A stretch of DNA of 64,000 bases, taken from NCBI GenBank assembly GCA_002372275.1, contig DFFP01000013.1:16775-80774 (forward strand), read 5' to 3'. Position 1 is the first letter of the stretch. Every line of letters starts with the position of its first letter. This DNA comes from Alphaproteobacteria bacterium UBA3773. Its GTDB lineage: Bacteria > Pseudomonadota > Alphaproteobacteria > RF32 > CAG-239. The notes beneath the pieces were generated by a model. It searched no databases and had not been told where the DNA came from. It saw only the letters and a program-made list of their open reading frames with translations. This document shows positions 25,565 through 34,224 of the stretch, one piece after another. Position numbers and translations under genes: made by a program.

Positions 25565-26371
25565 TTATTTCAGCCAATATTCAATTGTCGAAACAACACG
25601 CACCGTTTTATTGATTTGAGATGTTTCCGAAGCAGAGGGTGTTTGTTCGCGCGGTAAAATCGTAAACATACCTTGATTGGCATATTTAATGCGCCCGACT
25701 CTGCTGTTTGAACTTTGAGCAAACTGTTCAGCGGCTGCAATTGCATTTTTTGTTGCTTTTTCAAGCATTTCAGGTTTAATATCATTTAATTTTGTGAACA
25801 AATACGAAACAGGCGAACCATATTCTGAAGTAAAAATAATACCTTTTTTCACTAAATCGCCGGATTTGTTTAAAACATCTGCCACCAAATCAACATTTTC
25901 AGATTTGACAACAACTGTTTGATTTAAAATAAAACGTATATTTCTTTCATTGCTTCCGTAAGGATTAGCGTTTAAGTCATTTGTTTCAAGTCTGCCTGTT
26001 GTAATTTCAGAATCCTTAAAACCGTTTTGATGTAAAAAATCTTTGATGATTTTTGTTTGTTCGGTAATTTTTCGTTCTGCCTCTGTCACATCATTTCCGG
26101 TGACGACATATTTCATTTCCCAAACAGCCAAATCCGCTTTCACATCCATTTCGCTCAAACCTTTAACCACAACGGTATTAAGATCCGTTTTGGCTTTATA
26201 ATAAAAATACCCAGGAAAAAATCCTGCCAACACAACAGAAACGGCAAGCAAAATCGAGCAACTGCAAGCAAAATGTTTTGCTTTTTTATGAAAAGGTTTG
26301 CTATGAAAAGGCAATTTTTCAAAACGAGGATCACGAACATTTTTGTCATTTAAGTTTTCAATTTTAAGCAT
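25565..26371 (-). CDS. SIMPL-domain (DUF541) membrane-anchored protein
   Basis: 268 residues. A basic cytosolic N-terminus and one membrane helix (SILLAVSVVLAGFFPGYFYY, about 39-58) precede a SIMPL domain: VVVKGLSEMDVKADLAVWEM, VTEAERKITEQTKIIKDFL, NVDLVADVLNKSGDLVKKGI, and KNAIAAAEQFAQSSNSRVG. Related proteins are periplasmic or outer-membrane proteins of poorly defined function, some tied to stress responses. It is divergent from yihY and upstream of clpP. Confidence 0.88.
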   Translation of the reverse strand: MLKIENLNDKNVRDPRFEKLPFHSKPFHKKAKHFACSCSILLAVSVVLAGFFPGYFYYKAKTDLNTVVVKGLSEMDVKADLAVWEMKYVVTGNDVTEAERKITEQTKIIKDFLHQNGFKDSEITTGRLETNDLNANPYGSNERNIRFILNQTVVVKSENVDLVADVLNKSGDLVKKGIIFTSEYGSPVSYLFTKLNDIKPEMLEKATKNAIAAAEQFAQSSNSRVGRIKYANQGMFTILPREQTPSASETSQINKTVRVVSTIEYWLK

Positions 26372-26537
26372 TATTTATACTCCATTAAAAAAAATAATGC
26401 CTTCAAAGTATAATTTTAGATTAAAAGAGTCAAGTTTTTCAAACAAAATGATTTAAATCGGGGGAAAGGCATAAAGTTTTACTTGGCGTTTTTATTTTTT
26501 TTAAGTAGGTTAAAAGAAAAATAATAAAGGAAATCAT

Positions 26538-27461
26538 ATGAAAATCTCTGCAAAAAGCACTAAAACACCCACGACTTCTCATGAAGTCTTACAAAAAACA
26601 GTCTCAATTTGGCATAGTATTCAGGGTTTTATGTATTTTTTATATAAGCGTGTCCAAAATGACACGGTTTTACGTGTCGCATCATCTTTAAGTTACACAT
26701 CTCTCATTGCTCTTGTGCCGGTACTGGCCATTGCACTTGCCGTTTTTTCGGCATTTCCGGTTTTTGCAGATGTTAGAGAGCAGGTTCAAAGCTTAATTAT
26801 TTCAAATTTAATGCCTGATGCTGGTCAAGATATTGCGCTTTACTTTAACGAATTTATTCGAGCCACCGCAAAACTCACGACAATCGGCGTCGTCGGTATT
26901 GCCTTAACGGCGATTTTGCTTCTTTCAACCATTGAAAACAGCTTCAATTTTATTTTTAAGGCAAGCAAAGCACGCCGCTGGACGACCAAAATCACCCTTT
27001 ATTGGACTGTCATTACCCTAGGGCCTCTCTTAATCGGCACAGCGTTATCTTTAAGGGGGGTTGCCGCCTTTAATAATATGATGTCAGCCATTCCGACCGC
27101 GCAAGTTTGGATGGGTAAAATTTTGCCATCCATCATTACCTTTTTGGCTCTTGTCGGTGCATACATTTTTATTCCAAATAAAAAAGTGGGGATTTTAAGT
27201 GCTTGTACCGGTGCATTAACCGCCCTTTTCCTTTTTTGGATTTTACGCTACGGATTTTCGCTGTTTATGCTTAAAAACAACACCTATAAAACGCTCTACG
27301 GTGCCGTTGCGGCTGTTCCGTTGACGCTTGTGTGGATGTATCTTTACTGGGCAGCTGTCATATTTGGAGCCGTTGTCACAGCCGCCTTGGATGAATATCG
27401 CGAGCTTGATCGCCGAAATTTGAACAAAATTTTAGTCAAAGGTCAACCAAATCACAGATGA
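26538..27461 (+). CDS. YihY/BrkB-family inner-membrane protein
   Basis: 307 residues with about six membrane helices. Family segments are RVASSLSYTSLIALVPVLAI, NAMLLSTIENSFNFIFK-like LLLSTIENSFNFIFKA, and the C-terminal YKTLYGAVAAVPLTLVWMYL followed by YWAAVIFGAVVTA. These proteins were once called RNase BN, but that activity belongs to another protein; the real function is unknown. AAAGGAAATC precedes the ATG. recA follows after 85 bases with its own SOS-type promoter. Confidence 0.88.
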   Translation: MKISAKSTKTPTTSHEVLQKTVSIWHSIQGFMYFLYKRVQNDTVLRVASSLSYTSLIALVPVLAIALAVFSAFPVFADVREQVQSLIISNLMPDAGQDIALYFNEFIRATAKLTTIGVVGIALTAILLLSTIENSFNFIFKASKARRWTTKITLYWTVITLGPLLIGTALSLRGVAAFNNMMSAIPTAQVWMGKILPSIITFLALVGAYIFIPNKKVGILSACTGALTALFLFWILRYGFSLFMLKNNTYKTLYGAVAAVPLTLVWMYLYWAAVIFGAVVTAALDEYRELDRRNLNKILVKGQPNHR

Positions 27462-27485
27462 TCTGTGAAAAATTTAAAAAAGTTC

Positions 27486-27514
27486 TTGCATTAAGAACAA
27501 AAATAGAACATAAA
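27486..27514 (+). promoter_or_regulatory. recA promoter overlapping an alphaproteobacterial LexA box
   Basis: TTGCAT (27486-27491), a 17-base spacer, then CATAAA (27509-27514). Within the spacer and entering the -10 box is GAAC-N7-GAAC at 27495-27509, the exact SOS box form of Alphaproteobacteria. LexA bound here would block RNA polymerase. Confidence 0.8.
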
Positions 27515-27546
27515 GGACTTAACATTAACTTGATTGGAAAAAACAC

Positions 27547-28575
27547 ATGGAAAAAGATAAAGCACTTGAAGCAGCTTTGAGCCAAATTGAACGTGCCTTC
27601 GGAAAAGGTTCGATTATGCGCCTCGGCCAAGATACAAAAATTGATATTGAAGCCATTTCAACCGGATCACTTGGAATTGATATTGCCCTTGGCATCGGCG
27701 GACTTCCCAAAGGCCGTATCGTTGAAATCTACGGTCCGGAAAGTTCCGGTAAAACCACACTTGCCTTAAGCGTTATTGCTCAAAGTCAAAAAAAGGGAGG
27801 CACTTGCGCGTTTATTGATGCCGAGCATGCCCTTGACCCCTCTTATGCCAAAAGAATCGGTGTTAATGTTGAAAACCTTCTTATTTCGCAACCCGATACC
27901 GGTGAACAGGCTTTAGAAATTGCCGATACACTTGTCAGATCCGGGGCTATTGATGTGTTGGTCGTTGACTCGGTCGCCGCTCTTGTCCCGAAGGCAGAGC
28001 TTGAGGGAGAAATGGGCGATTCGCATATGGGACTTCAGGCGCGTCTGATGAGCCAAGCTCTTCGCAAATTAACCTCAACCATTGCCCGTTCCAACACACT
28101 TGTAATTTTCATCAACCAAATTCGTATGAAAATCGGCATTATGTTCGGCAACCCTGAAACGACGACCGGCGGAAATGCATTAAAGTTTTATGCTTCCGTT
28201 CGTATGGATATTCGCCGAATCGGTGCGATTAAAGATAAAGAAGATGTGATTGGCAACCAAACACGCATCAAAATTGTTAAAAACAAGGTTGCACCACCGT
28301 TTAAGACCGTTGATTTTGACATCATGTATGGCGAAGGTATTTCCAAAACCGGCGAACTGATTGATTTAGGCGTCAAGGCTAACATTATTGAAAAAGCCGG
28401 TGCCTGGTTCTCATACAATGGTGAAAAAATCGGTCAAGGCAGAGAAAACGCCAAAACATATTTAAAAGAGCATCCTGAAATTGCAGACGAAATCGAAAAC
28501 AAAATCAGGGCTGATGCCGGTCATTTAACAACCGAGATGATTGGTGATGACAATATGCCTGAAATGGATGAATAA
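27547..28575 (+). CDS. recA: Recombinase RecA
   Basis: A 342-residue DNA strand-exchange ATPase and SOS co-protease. Walker A GPESSGKTT, Walker B VLVVDSVAALVPKAE, the DNA-binding loops around MGLQARLMSQALRKLT and FINQIRMKIGIMFGNPETTT, and the acidic tail (DDNMPEMDE) are all normal. It has an SOS-box promoter upstream and a strong terminator downstream, so it is monocistronic. Confidence 0.98.
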   Translation: MEKDKALEAALSQIERAFGKGSIMRLGQDTKIDIEAISTGSLGIDIALGIGGLPKGRIVEIYGPESSGKTTLALSVIAQSQKKGGTCAFIDAEHALDPSYAKRIGVNVENLLISQPDTGEQALEIADTLVRSGAIDVLVVDSVAALVPKAELEGEMGDSHMGLQARLMSQALRKLTSTIARSNTLVIFINQIRMKIGIMFGNPETTTGGNALKFYASVRMDIRRIGAIKDKEDVIGNQTRIKIVKNKVAPPFKTVDFDIMYGEGISKTGELIDLGVKANIIEKAGAWFSYNGEKIGQGRENAKTYLKEHPEIADEIENKIRADAGHLTTEMIGDDNMPEMDE

Positions 28576-28591
28576 TTTGATGAAATCAAGC

Positions 28592-28625
28592 AAAAAAGAG
28601 AACCTTTATCGGTTCTCTTTTTTTT
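28592..28625 (+). terminator. Intrinsic terminator of recA
   Basis: An AAAAGAGAACC / GGTTCTCTTTT stem with a short TTTATC loop, ending in eight T. Confidence 0.88.
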
Positions 28626-28654
28626 GTATTCAAACCAAATTCAGACAAAAAATA

Positions 28655-28683
28655 TTGACTTCTACAAGATTTTTAACTATAAT
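28655..28683 (+). promoter_or_regulatory. Near-consensus sigma-70-type promoter
   Basis: TTGACT, exactly 17 bases, then TATAAT. Transcription would begin near 28690 and leave a leader of about 110 bases before the ATG at 28801. The leader holds a possible 21-codon ORF (28705-28770) and a small AATGAA/TTTCATT hairpin. Confidence 0.75.
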
Positions 28684-28800
28684 TTAGACATAAATTTAAG
28701 TTTTATGAATGTATTGTGTGGAATGAATATTATTTCATTTGTGTCTTTTTTTCAGGGTGAAAGACTTTAACGCAATACGTGTACCCATTGTTTTTTACCT

Positions 28801-29055
28801 ATGAAAACAAACACTAATGTACAAAACGTAGAAGAAGTTATCGCTATTCTCAAATCTTGTTACGATGGACAAACGTCCAAAGATGAGGTGAGAGAGAGTC
28901 TTTCCAGCGTGAGCGAATCTTTGTATAACGACACCTTCTGGAAGTTGTATTACACAAGAAACGGCTATGAAAGCTTTAGAAGCTCGCACGGATATGACTA
29001 CTACGATGGTTTGTTGAGTATTCTCAAAGAAACATCAAGGTATTATAACAAATAA
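28801..29055 (+). CDS. Hypothetical protein, 84 residues
   Basis: A Ser/Tyr-rich soluble protein (GQTSKDEVRESLSSVSESLY, FRSSHGYDYYDGLLSILKE) that I do not recognise. It has a near-consensus promoter and its own terminator, so it is a stand-alone gene. No Shine-Dalgarno sequence is visible before the ATG (the preceding bases are TTTTTTACCT), unlike most genes here. The start is therefore less sure, and initiation may be unusual or controlled through the long leader. Confidence 0.65.
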   Translation: MKTNTNVQNVEEVIAILKSCYDGQTSKDEVRESLSSVSESLYNDTFWKLYYTRNGYESFRSSHGYDYYDGLLSILKETSRYYNK

Positions 29056-29065
29056 TCTGCGTTTG

Positions 29066-29105
29066 AAAGAAGCAACTCTTTTTTAAGTGTTGCTTCTTTT
29101 TTTTA
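29066..29105 (+). terminator. Intrinsic terminator after the 84-residue gene
   Basis: A long stem AAGAAGCAAC / GTTGCTTCTT with a T-rich loop, followed by a T-run. It overlaps the last codon of the convergent CCA-type gene and may serve both. Confidence 0.8.
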
Positions 29106-30332
29106 TTTGATCATTTTTTGAGCCTCAGATTGAAGTTCTGTAAGGCTCATTTTAAAATCAGATTTAATCCACATATCTTTTAAGCGACCTAAAACTTCTT
29201 TAATTGGTGAACAATCTGTCATTCCAAGGTCTATTAAATCTTTTCCATGAAGCGGAAACGAGGGAATCTGCATTTTATCAATTCGGTTAAAAAGGTCTTG
29301 AAGCTGATCTGAAAATTTATTTTGTTCAACAAAAGAGACTAAAATTTTGTCTTTTACGAATTCAGAACCATGTAAAAACAAAACTTTTTGAAGATATGAA
29401 AAATCTTGTACTTTATTATTATCAAAAGAAAAACGTGCCAAATCAACCAAACGTAATTTTTGAACTTTTGTCAGTTTGAAACGTGTTGCGATGGAATCAG
29501 CTAAATTTTTATCAGGCCCAAACAACACAAAAAGCCGCCGCACAATATCCGGTTTTTGATGATTTAAAACAATCAACTCGTCCAAAAATTGAAGTTTATT
29601 TGCATAAATATCATGCGGTAAAACAAAATCCAAAATATCATTCTGGCGCATGAGTTCAATGGTTTTACCTGCGTTAGGCGTCGTTAAAATCTTAAAAAAT
29701 TCTTCTCTGATCTTTTCTGTGGTCAATGTTTTTAAAAGTTCTCTATTCTCAACACAAGCTTGTAAAGAACGCTTATCCGGCTCGGTTTTGGAAAAAGTGG
29801 AATAAAATCTGAAAAAACGCAAAATACGTATCGGTTGTTCAATAATTTTTTCGTTTGGATTGTCAATAAAACGTACAATACCGTCTTTTAAATCATTGAT
29901 ACCGTTATAATAATCAAAAACATTGCCATGTTCATCAGCATAAACGGCGTTTATGGTCAAATCACGTTGAGAAGCATCAGCATTCCAATCATCCGTAAAC
30001 GATAAATCAGAATCCGTCAATTTATTTTGCACCTTTTTATGAAGTGATGAAACTTCCAAAACCTTATTATTGATAATCACACCTGTTCTGGCAAATTTGA
30101 ACCCGAGGCTGACAGTTTTGAGCCCGTTTTCATTACAAGCCTCTAACAATTCGTCGGTTGATAAATCTGTTGCCAAATCAATTTCAAAACCTTTAAGCCC
30201 GGCCAGTGCATCACGCACGGCCCCACCCACAAAACGCAAGGCACCGCCGTAGTCTTCAACGGCGCGAAATAATTTTAAGATAGACTGATCATCAATAATA
30301 CGCGTGATGTCCAAATAGTTCGGTATCATCAT
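29103..30332 (-). CDS. CCA tRNA nucleotidyltransferase / poly(A) polymerase family protein
   Basis: A 409-residue class II nucleotidyltransferase. The head has LRFVGGAVRDALAGLKGFEI then DLATD (metal-binding Asp pair), and the neck has DWNADASQRDLTINAVYAD and PIRILRFFRFYSTF. In Alphaproteobacteria this family usually repairs or adds tRNA 3' CCA ends. The tRNA-Pro in this window encodes its own CCA, so a repair role or use on other tRNAs is likely. The start is the first of two adjacent ATG codons. Confidence 0.9.
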   Translation of the reverse strand: MMIPNYLDITRIIDDQSILKLFRAVEDYGGALRFVGGAVRDALAGLKGFEIDLATDLSTDELLEACNENGLKTVSLGFKFARTGVIINNKVLEVSSLHKKVQNKLTDSDLSFTDDWNADASQRDLTINAVYADEHGNVFDYYNGINDLKDGIVRFIDNPNEKIIEQPIRILRFFRFYSTFSKTEPDKRSLQACVENRELLKTLTTEKIREEFFKILTTPNAGKTIELMRQNDILDFVLPHDIYANKLQFLDELIVLNHQKPDIVRRLFVLFGPDKNLADSIATRFKLTKVQKLRLVDLARFSFDNNKVQDFSYLQKVLFLHGSEFVKDKILVSFVEQNKFSDQLQDLFNRIDKMQIPSFPLHGKDLIDLGMTDCSPIKEVLGRLKDMWIKSDFKMSLTELQSEAQKMIK

Positions 30333-30426
30333 TTTTTTATGCCTTTAATGACTAAAATCTTTGCTTTCTTTTAACATTTATTTTTTATAATGCAATTCAA
30401 ATTTTTGATATATCAGAGGAAAAAAT

Positions 30427-30933
30427 ATGAAAAAAATACTGTTTACGGGATTACTCTTACTTGCCAGCAACGCAGCCGCCGTTGAAGTGCCGCAACTCAT
30501 TGGAGATTATAACGATTGGTCAGCCTACACTTTTAAAGAAGGTAAAAATACCGTTTGTTATATTGCCTCAACCCCAAAACGTGACGAAGGAAACTATACC
30601 AAACGCGGCGACATATATGCTGTTGTCACACATCGTCCTGCTGATAAAAGTTTTGATGTGGTAAATTTTGTTGCCGGATATTATTTAAAAGAGCATGCTA
30701 AATTTACCGTTAAAATCGGAAAAGAAACTTTTCAAAATTTTTATACGGATCATGATAAAGCATGGACTTTTAATGATGAAGAAGATCAAAAGCTCGTTAA
30801 AGCCATGTTTCGCGGCGAACGTATGATTGTTGAAGGAACATCAAACCGCGGCACCGAAACAAAAGACACTTATTCTTTAAAAGGATTTGCCAAAGCCTAC
30901 AAAGCTATTAACGCGAAATGTGGTAAAAAATAA
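30427..30933 (+). CDS. Invasion-associated locus B (IalB)-family periplasmic protein
   Basis: 168 residues with a signal peptide (MKKILFTGLLLLASNAAA) and an IalB-type domain: NDWSAYTFKEGKNTVCYIAS, then TKRGDIYAVVTHRPADKSF. The family is named after a Bartonella protein but is widespread in Alphaproteobacteria, most members having no link to invasion. GAGGAAAAAAT precedes the ATG. The stop shares a base with the rlmN start (TAATG), so the two are coupled. Confidence 0.85.
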   Translation: MKKILFTGLLLLASNAAAVEVPQLIGDYNDWSAYTFKEGKNTVCYIASTPKRDEGNYTKRGDIYAVVTHRPADKSFDVVNFVAGYYLKEHAKFTVKIGKETFQNFYTDHDKAWTFNDEEDQKLVKAMFRGERMIVEGTSNRGTETKDTYSLKGFAKAYKAINAKCGKK

Positions 30934-31991
30934 TGCAAAGCGAAATTATCGGTTTATCTAAAGAAGAACTCTTAAATATGATCACCGAAATGGGTGAAAA
31001 GCCTTTTCGTGCCAAACAGATTTGGCAGTGGATCTATTTTAAGGGCGCTTTAAGTTTTGATGAAATGACAGACTTATCAAAACCCTTTAGAGAAAAGCTG
31101 AAAGAACGTTTTAAGATTTCAAGACCTAAAATCATCAAAGAGCAAACTTCAAATGATAAAACCCATAAATGGCTTGTTGAATTTGAAGATGGCGAACGTG
31201 TCGAAATGGTTTATATTCCGGAAATTGACAGAGGCGCTGTATGTATTTCGACGCAAGTCGGCTGCGCCATGGGGTGCAAATTTTGCCACACAGGTACTCA
31301 AAAACTTACTCGAAATTTGACTGCCGGTGAAATTGTCGCACAATTTATGCTTGCAAGAGATACTTATCATGAATGGCCTAGTCCGACAAGCGAAACACGT
31401 TTTCTTTCAAATATTGTCGTTATGGGTATGGGCGAACCTTTGCAAAATGTCGACAACCTCATCAAAGCACTTCAGATATTATCTGACGGCGACGGCATTG
31501 CTATTTCAAAAAGACGGATCACCGTATCAACCTGCGGTATTGTACCTCAAATTAATTACGTTTTGGAAGAAACAGGCGTTAGACTCGCTATTTCGCTTCA
31601 CGGCTCAAACAACGAAATCAGAAGCAAACTTATGCCGATTAATAAAGTATATCCGATCGAAAAAATTATGGAAGCTTGCCAAAAATATCAATCTAAAGAT
31701 GGCAGCCGATATGTGACATTTGAATATCTGATGATTGATGGGGTTAACGATCATCTTGAAAATGCAAAGGAACTTATCAAAATCTTAAAATCATATCATA
31801 TTCGTGCCGGATTTAATTTAATTGCATTTAATCCATGGCCAGGATGTGAATTTAAGCCAAGCCCTCAACATCAAATCGAAGCCTTTGCTAAAATACTATC
31901 GAGCGCCGGGTTTGCCTGCCCCGTTCGCCTTGCCAGAGGTCAAGATATTTCGGCCGCATGCGGTCAACTTAAATCCGAAAACAAAAAATAA
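30933..31991 (+). CDS. rlmN: 23S rRNA (A2503)/tRNA (A37) C2-methyltransferase RlmN
   Basis: A 352-residue radical-SAM enzyme that methylates A2503 of 23S rRNA and A37 of some tRNAs. The cluster motif CAMGCKFCHTGTQ is present, as are GMGEPLQNVDNLIKAL, RITVSTCGIVPQI and the C-terminal ISAACGQL with the conserved Cys. The N-terminal region has FRAKQIWQWIYFKG. It is translationally coupled to ialB. Confidence 0.96.
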   Translation: MQSEIIGLSKEELLNMITEMGEKPFRAKQIWQWIYFKGALSFDEMTDLSKPFREKLKERFKISRPKIIKEQTSNDKTHKWLVEFEDGERVEMVYIPEIDRGAVCISTQVGCAMGCKFCHTGTQKLTRNLTAGEIVAQFMLARDTYHEWPSPTSETRFLSNIVVMGMGEPLQNVDNLIKALQILSDGDGIAISKRRITVSTCGIVPQINYVLEETGVRLAISLHGSNNEIRSKLMPINKVYPIEKIMEACQKYQSKDGSRYVTFEYLMIDGVNDHLENAKELIKILKSYHIRAGFNLIAFNPWPGCEFKPSPQHQIEAFAKILSSAGFACPVRLARGQDISAACGQLKSENKK

Positions 31992-32022
31992 TTTTTGTTT
32001 TGAAATTATTTTATCAAATTAT

Positions 32023-32052
32023 TTGACAAATCTTTTTTTTTCGTGCTATTTA
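32023..32052 (+). promoter_or_regulatory. Predicted promoter of the PH-domain gene
   Basis: TTGACA and a TATTTA box 18 bases later (or CTATTT at 17). It ends about 30 bases before the ATG at 32082. Confidence 0.5.
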
Positions 32053-32081
32053 TACTTTATCAAAAACTTTGGAGAATTTAT

Positions 32082-32603
32082 ATGCTCGGACGTTATACTT
32101 ATACTCTAGGGACATTAACACCAGGAGAAGAAATTATTCTGGTCGGCAGATTGCATTATTTTGCACTCATCATCCCGTTTACTTTAACTGCTTTAACATT
32201 TATTGTAGGTTTTGCAGGCTTAATGGTTACATTCGGCGAAAACTACACGACCTATGGTACACTTGGAGTTGTTTTTGTCTGGCTTTGTTTTTTGGCGCTG
32301 TTGATTTGTACGATTACTTCTTGGTTTAAACGAAACCTCATCGAATTTGTTTGTACAAATAAACGTGTTGTTAAAAGAACAGGCATTATTAATGTCACCA
32401 CAGAAGAGTTAAATCGTGAAAGAATCGAGTCTGTTGAAATCAGGCAAAGTATTTTCGGTCGTCTTTTCAACTATGGTGATATTCTTTTTTCCGGAACGGG
32501 AACTTCTAAGATCGTTTTTAACTTTCTTAATCAACCGAAATTAATGAAACAAATCATCGACTCGGTGATTTCAACTCCGAAATCCGATGATAATCCTGGA
32601 TAA
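32082..32603 (+). CDS. Membrane protein with a bacterial PH (bPH2-like) domain
   Basis: A 173-residue protein: two membrane helices (about residues 24-45 and 58-80) followed by a PH-like domain with VCTNKRVVKRTGIINVTTEE, then LNRERIESVEIRQSIFGRLF and YGDILFSGTG. This matches the YdbT/YdbS-like bPH2 group, whose role is unclear. The open frame reaches back to 32043, but GGAGA at 32071 selects the ATG at 32082 (MLGRYTYTLGTL). It is monocistronic with its own terminator. Confidence 0.82.
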   Translation: MLGRYTYTLGTLTPGEEIILVGRLHYFALIIPFTLTALTFIVGFAGLMVTFGENYTTYGTLGVVFVWLCFLALLICTITSWFKRNLIEFVCTNKRVVKRTGIINVTTEELNRERIESVEIRQSIFGRLFNYGDILFSGTGTSKIVFNFLNQPKLMKQIIDSVISTPKSDDNPG

Positions 32604-32620
32604 TCAGTCTTATAAACATT

Positions 32621-32650
32621 AAAAAAACCTCCTGATCGGAGGTTTTTTTT
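32621..32650 (+). terminator. Terminator between the PH-domain gene and mlaC
   Basis: AAAAACCTCC / GGAGGTTTTT around a TGATC loop with A- and T-runs on both sides, so it could serve both convergent genes. Confidence 0.85.
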
Positions 32651-32663
32651 AATTTTATTCGCA

Positions 32664-33257
32664 CTATTTTGCTTTTGCTTTCAAATCTTTAATTAAATCA
32701 TCTACACCGTTCGGAGCTTGTTTGATAAAGGCGGTGTATTCATTACGTGCCGTAATGGCAAGTGAAACATTTTCAATAATGATATCGACAATTTTAAATG
32801 TTTTATTTTGTTCTTTGACACGCCACACAACCTTCGCCGGAGCTCCTTCTTTCATTTGAACAGATGTATTTACAAAAATCTGCCCCTCGGAATTTGAAGG
32901 TGTTGTCCCTTCAAAATCAAAATGTTTACCCTTAAATTCATCAAAACGCTTGGACCATGTTTTGACATTAAACTCGCGATAAACCTCAAGGAAGTCGGCA
33001 CGCTGTTTTTCATCAGCCGTTTTCCAATAACGTCCCAAGACAAATTTTCCGATATAATCTAAATCGAGATATTCATTAAACAGCTTTTCAAATCTTTCAT
33101 TTTTTTGTGCTTGTGACACATCAGCATTGATAATTTCTTCAATACCTTCAGTTGTTACTTTTTTAACAAAATTTTCTGCCTTTCCGGCATCTAAAGCATG
33201 AGCTTCAAACGAAAAAGTTAAAAGAGCAGCGGTTAAAAGTGAAATTATTTTTTTCAT
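32664..33257 (-). CDS. mlaC: MlaC-family periplasmic phospholipid-binding protein
   Basis: 197 residues with a signal peptide (LLTAALLTFSFEAHA). The Tol_Tol_Ttg2 domain shows FEKLFNEYLDLDYIGKFVLG followed by RYWKTADEKQRADFLEVYRE, and KIVDIIIENVSLAITARNEY. MlaC shuttles phospholipids between MlaA at the outer membrane and the MlaFEDB transporter. mlaA lies directly upstream in the same operon; the transporter genes are not here. Confidence 0.92.
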   Translation of the reverse strand: MKKIISLLTAALLTFSFEAHALDAGKAENFVKKVTTEGIEEIINADVSQAQKNERFEKLFNEYLDLDYIGKFVLGRYWKTADEKQRADFLEVYREFNVKTWSKRFDEFKGKHFDFEGTTPSNSEGQIFVNTSVQMKEGAPAKVVWRVKEQNKTFKIVDIIIENVSLAITARNEYTAFIKQAPNGVDDLIKDLKAKAK

Positions 33258-33279
33258 TATAGTCTCCGTTCAATTTAAG

Positions 33280-34056
33280 TTATTCTTCGTCCATGTCTTC
33301 AAAGTCAAAATCATAGCTTTTAGGAGCCGATTCATCTTTTTGAGCACACAGACTTTCAAATTTTGTTCTGTTTTGTAAGAATGCCGATTTTACGGTTTGA
33401 TAAAAATCAACCGAGCTTTCTTCCAAACCGTCCAAAAGCTCCATATTTTCAGCACGTAAATTAATATATTTCAAACCTGTTCCACCATAAGCAGCCACTT
33501 GCCCCCATGTTTCATCTTGTTTATCATATAAAGCCAAATACATCGGGTCTGCAAATGCATCTACCCCTTGCCCGACAAGGGATCTGGGCGTTGCAGGTCC
33601 TAAAATCGGCATAACGATAAACGGCCCGTCCGGCATACAATATAAAGACATCGTTGCATCAAAAGTATTTTTGGCCTTTGAAATTCCCCACCCTGAGGCC
33701 ACATCAAACGTACCAAGCAGCCCAAGCGTGCTATTTATGGCAAAACGGGCAACCGAAACACCGCTTTTTTTCATGCGACCTTGCAATAAATTGTTGACAG
33801 CCGATGCCGGTTCTTCCAGGTTTGCAAAAAAGTTCGTCACACGATTCCGCATGCTTTTTGTTGTCACAACTTTATAGCCTTTGGCCACCGGCTTTAAAAC
33901 AGCTTTATCGACCTGATAGTTAAAATTAAACATCGCTCGGTTATAAACCTCCAATTTTGAAGGTTCATCACTCACATTCATTTTGGTTCCGTTCGGATTT
34001 GTGGTGCAGGCACAAAGCAAACCGCTCAACAAGAAAATATAAAACTTATTATTCAT
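33280..34056 (-). CDS. mlaA: MlaA/VacJ-family outer-membrane lipoprotein
   Basis: A lipoprotein (signal MNNKFYIFLLSGLLCAC, lipobox LCAC) of about 258 residues with the VacJ domain: VYNRAMFNFNYQVDKAVLKP, FFANLEEPASAVNNLLQGRM, FAINSTLGLLGTFDVASGWG. MlaA removes misplaced phospholipids from the outer leaflet of the outer membrane and passes them to MlaC. The frame extends to 34098, but only the start at 34056 gives a sensible signal peptide. The Asp/Glu-rich tail (SYDFDFEDMDEE) is an extra. Confidence 0.92.
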   Translation of the reverse strand: MNNKFYIFLLSGLLCACTTNPNGTKMNVSDEPSKLEVYNRAMFNFNYQVDKAVLKPVAKGYKVVTTKSMRNRVTNFFANLEEPASAVNNLLQGRMKKSGVSVARFAINSTLGLLGTFDVASGWGISKAKNTFDATMSLYCMPDGPFIVMPILGPATPRSLVGQGVDAFADPMYLALYDKQDETWGQVAAYGGTGLKYINLRAENMELLDGLEESSVDFYQTVKSAFLQNRTKFESLCAQKDESAPKSYDFDFEDMDEE

Positions 34057-34224
34057 TTTTTGTTCCGTTACTGTTTTATTTTTACTTGAATATATCATTA
34101 TTTAACGTTCAATCAAGACAAATTGTTCATTTATGTTACAATTCGGAAATTTTTTGTGTTTTGAAATGAACTCAAAAATAACATACTATCCTTTCCAGTT
34201 TGAACTTTAACAAAGGAATATAAA

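Noticed and set aside
26538..27461. Annotation of the YihY gene as ribonuclease BN
   Set aside because: That name came from an old misassignment; the sequence shows a membrane protein without nuclease motifs.
30427..30933. Calling the IalB-family gene a virulence factor
   Set aside because: The family is widespread in non-pathogenic Alphaproteobacteria and nothing here indicates invasion.
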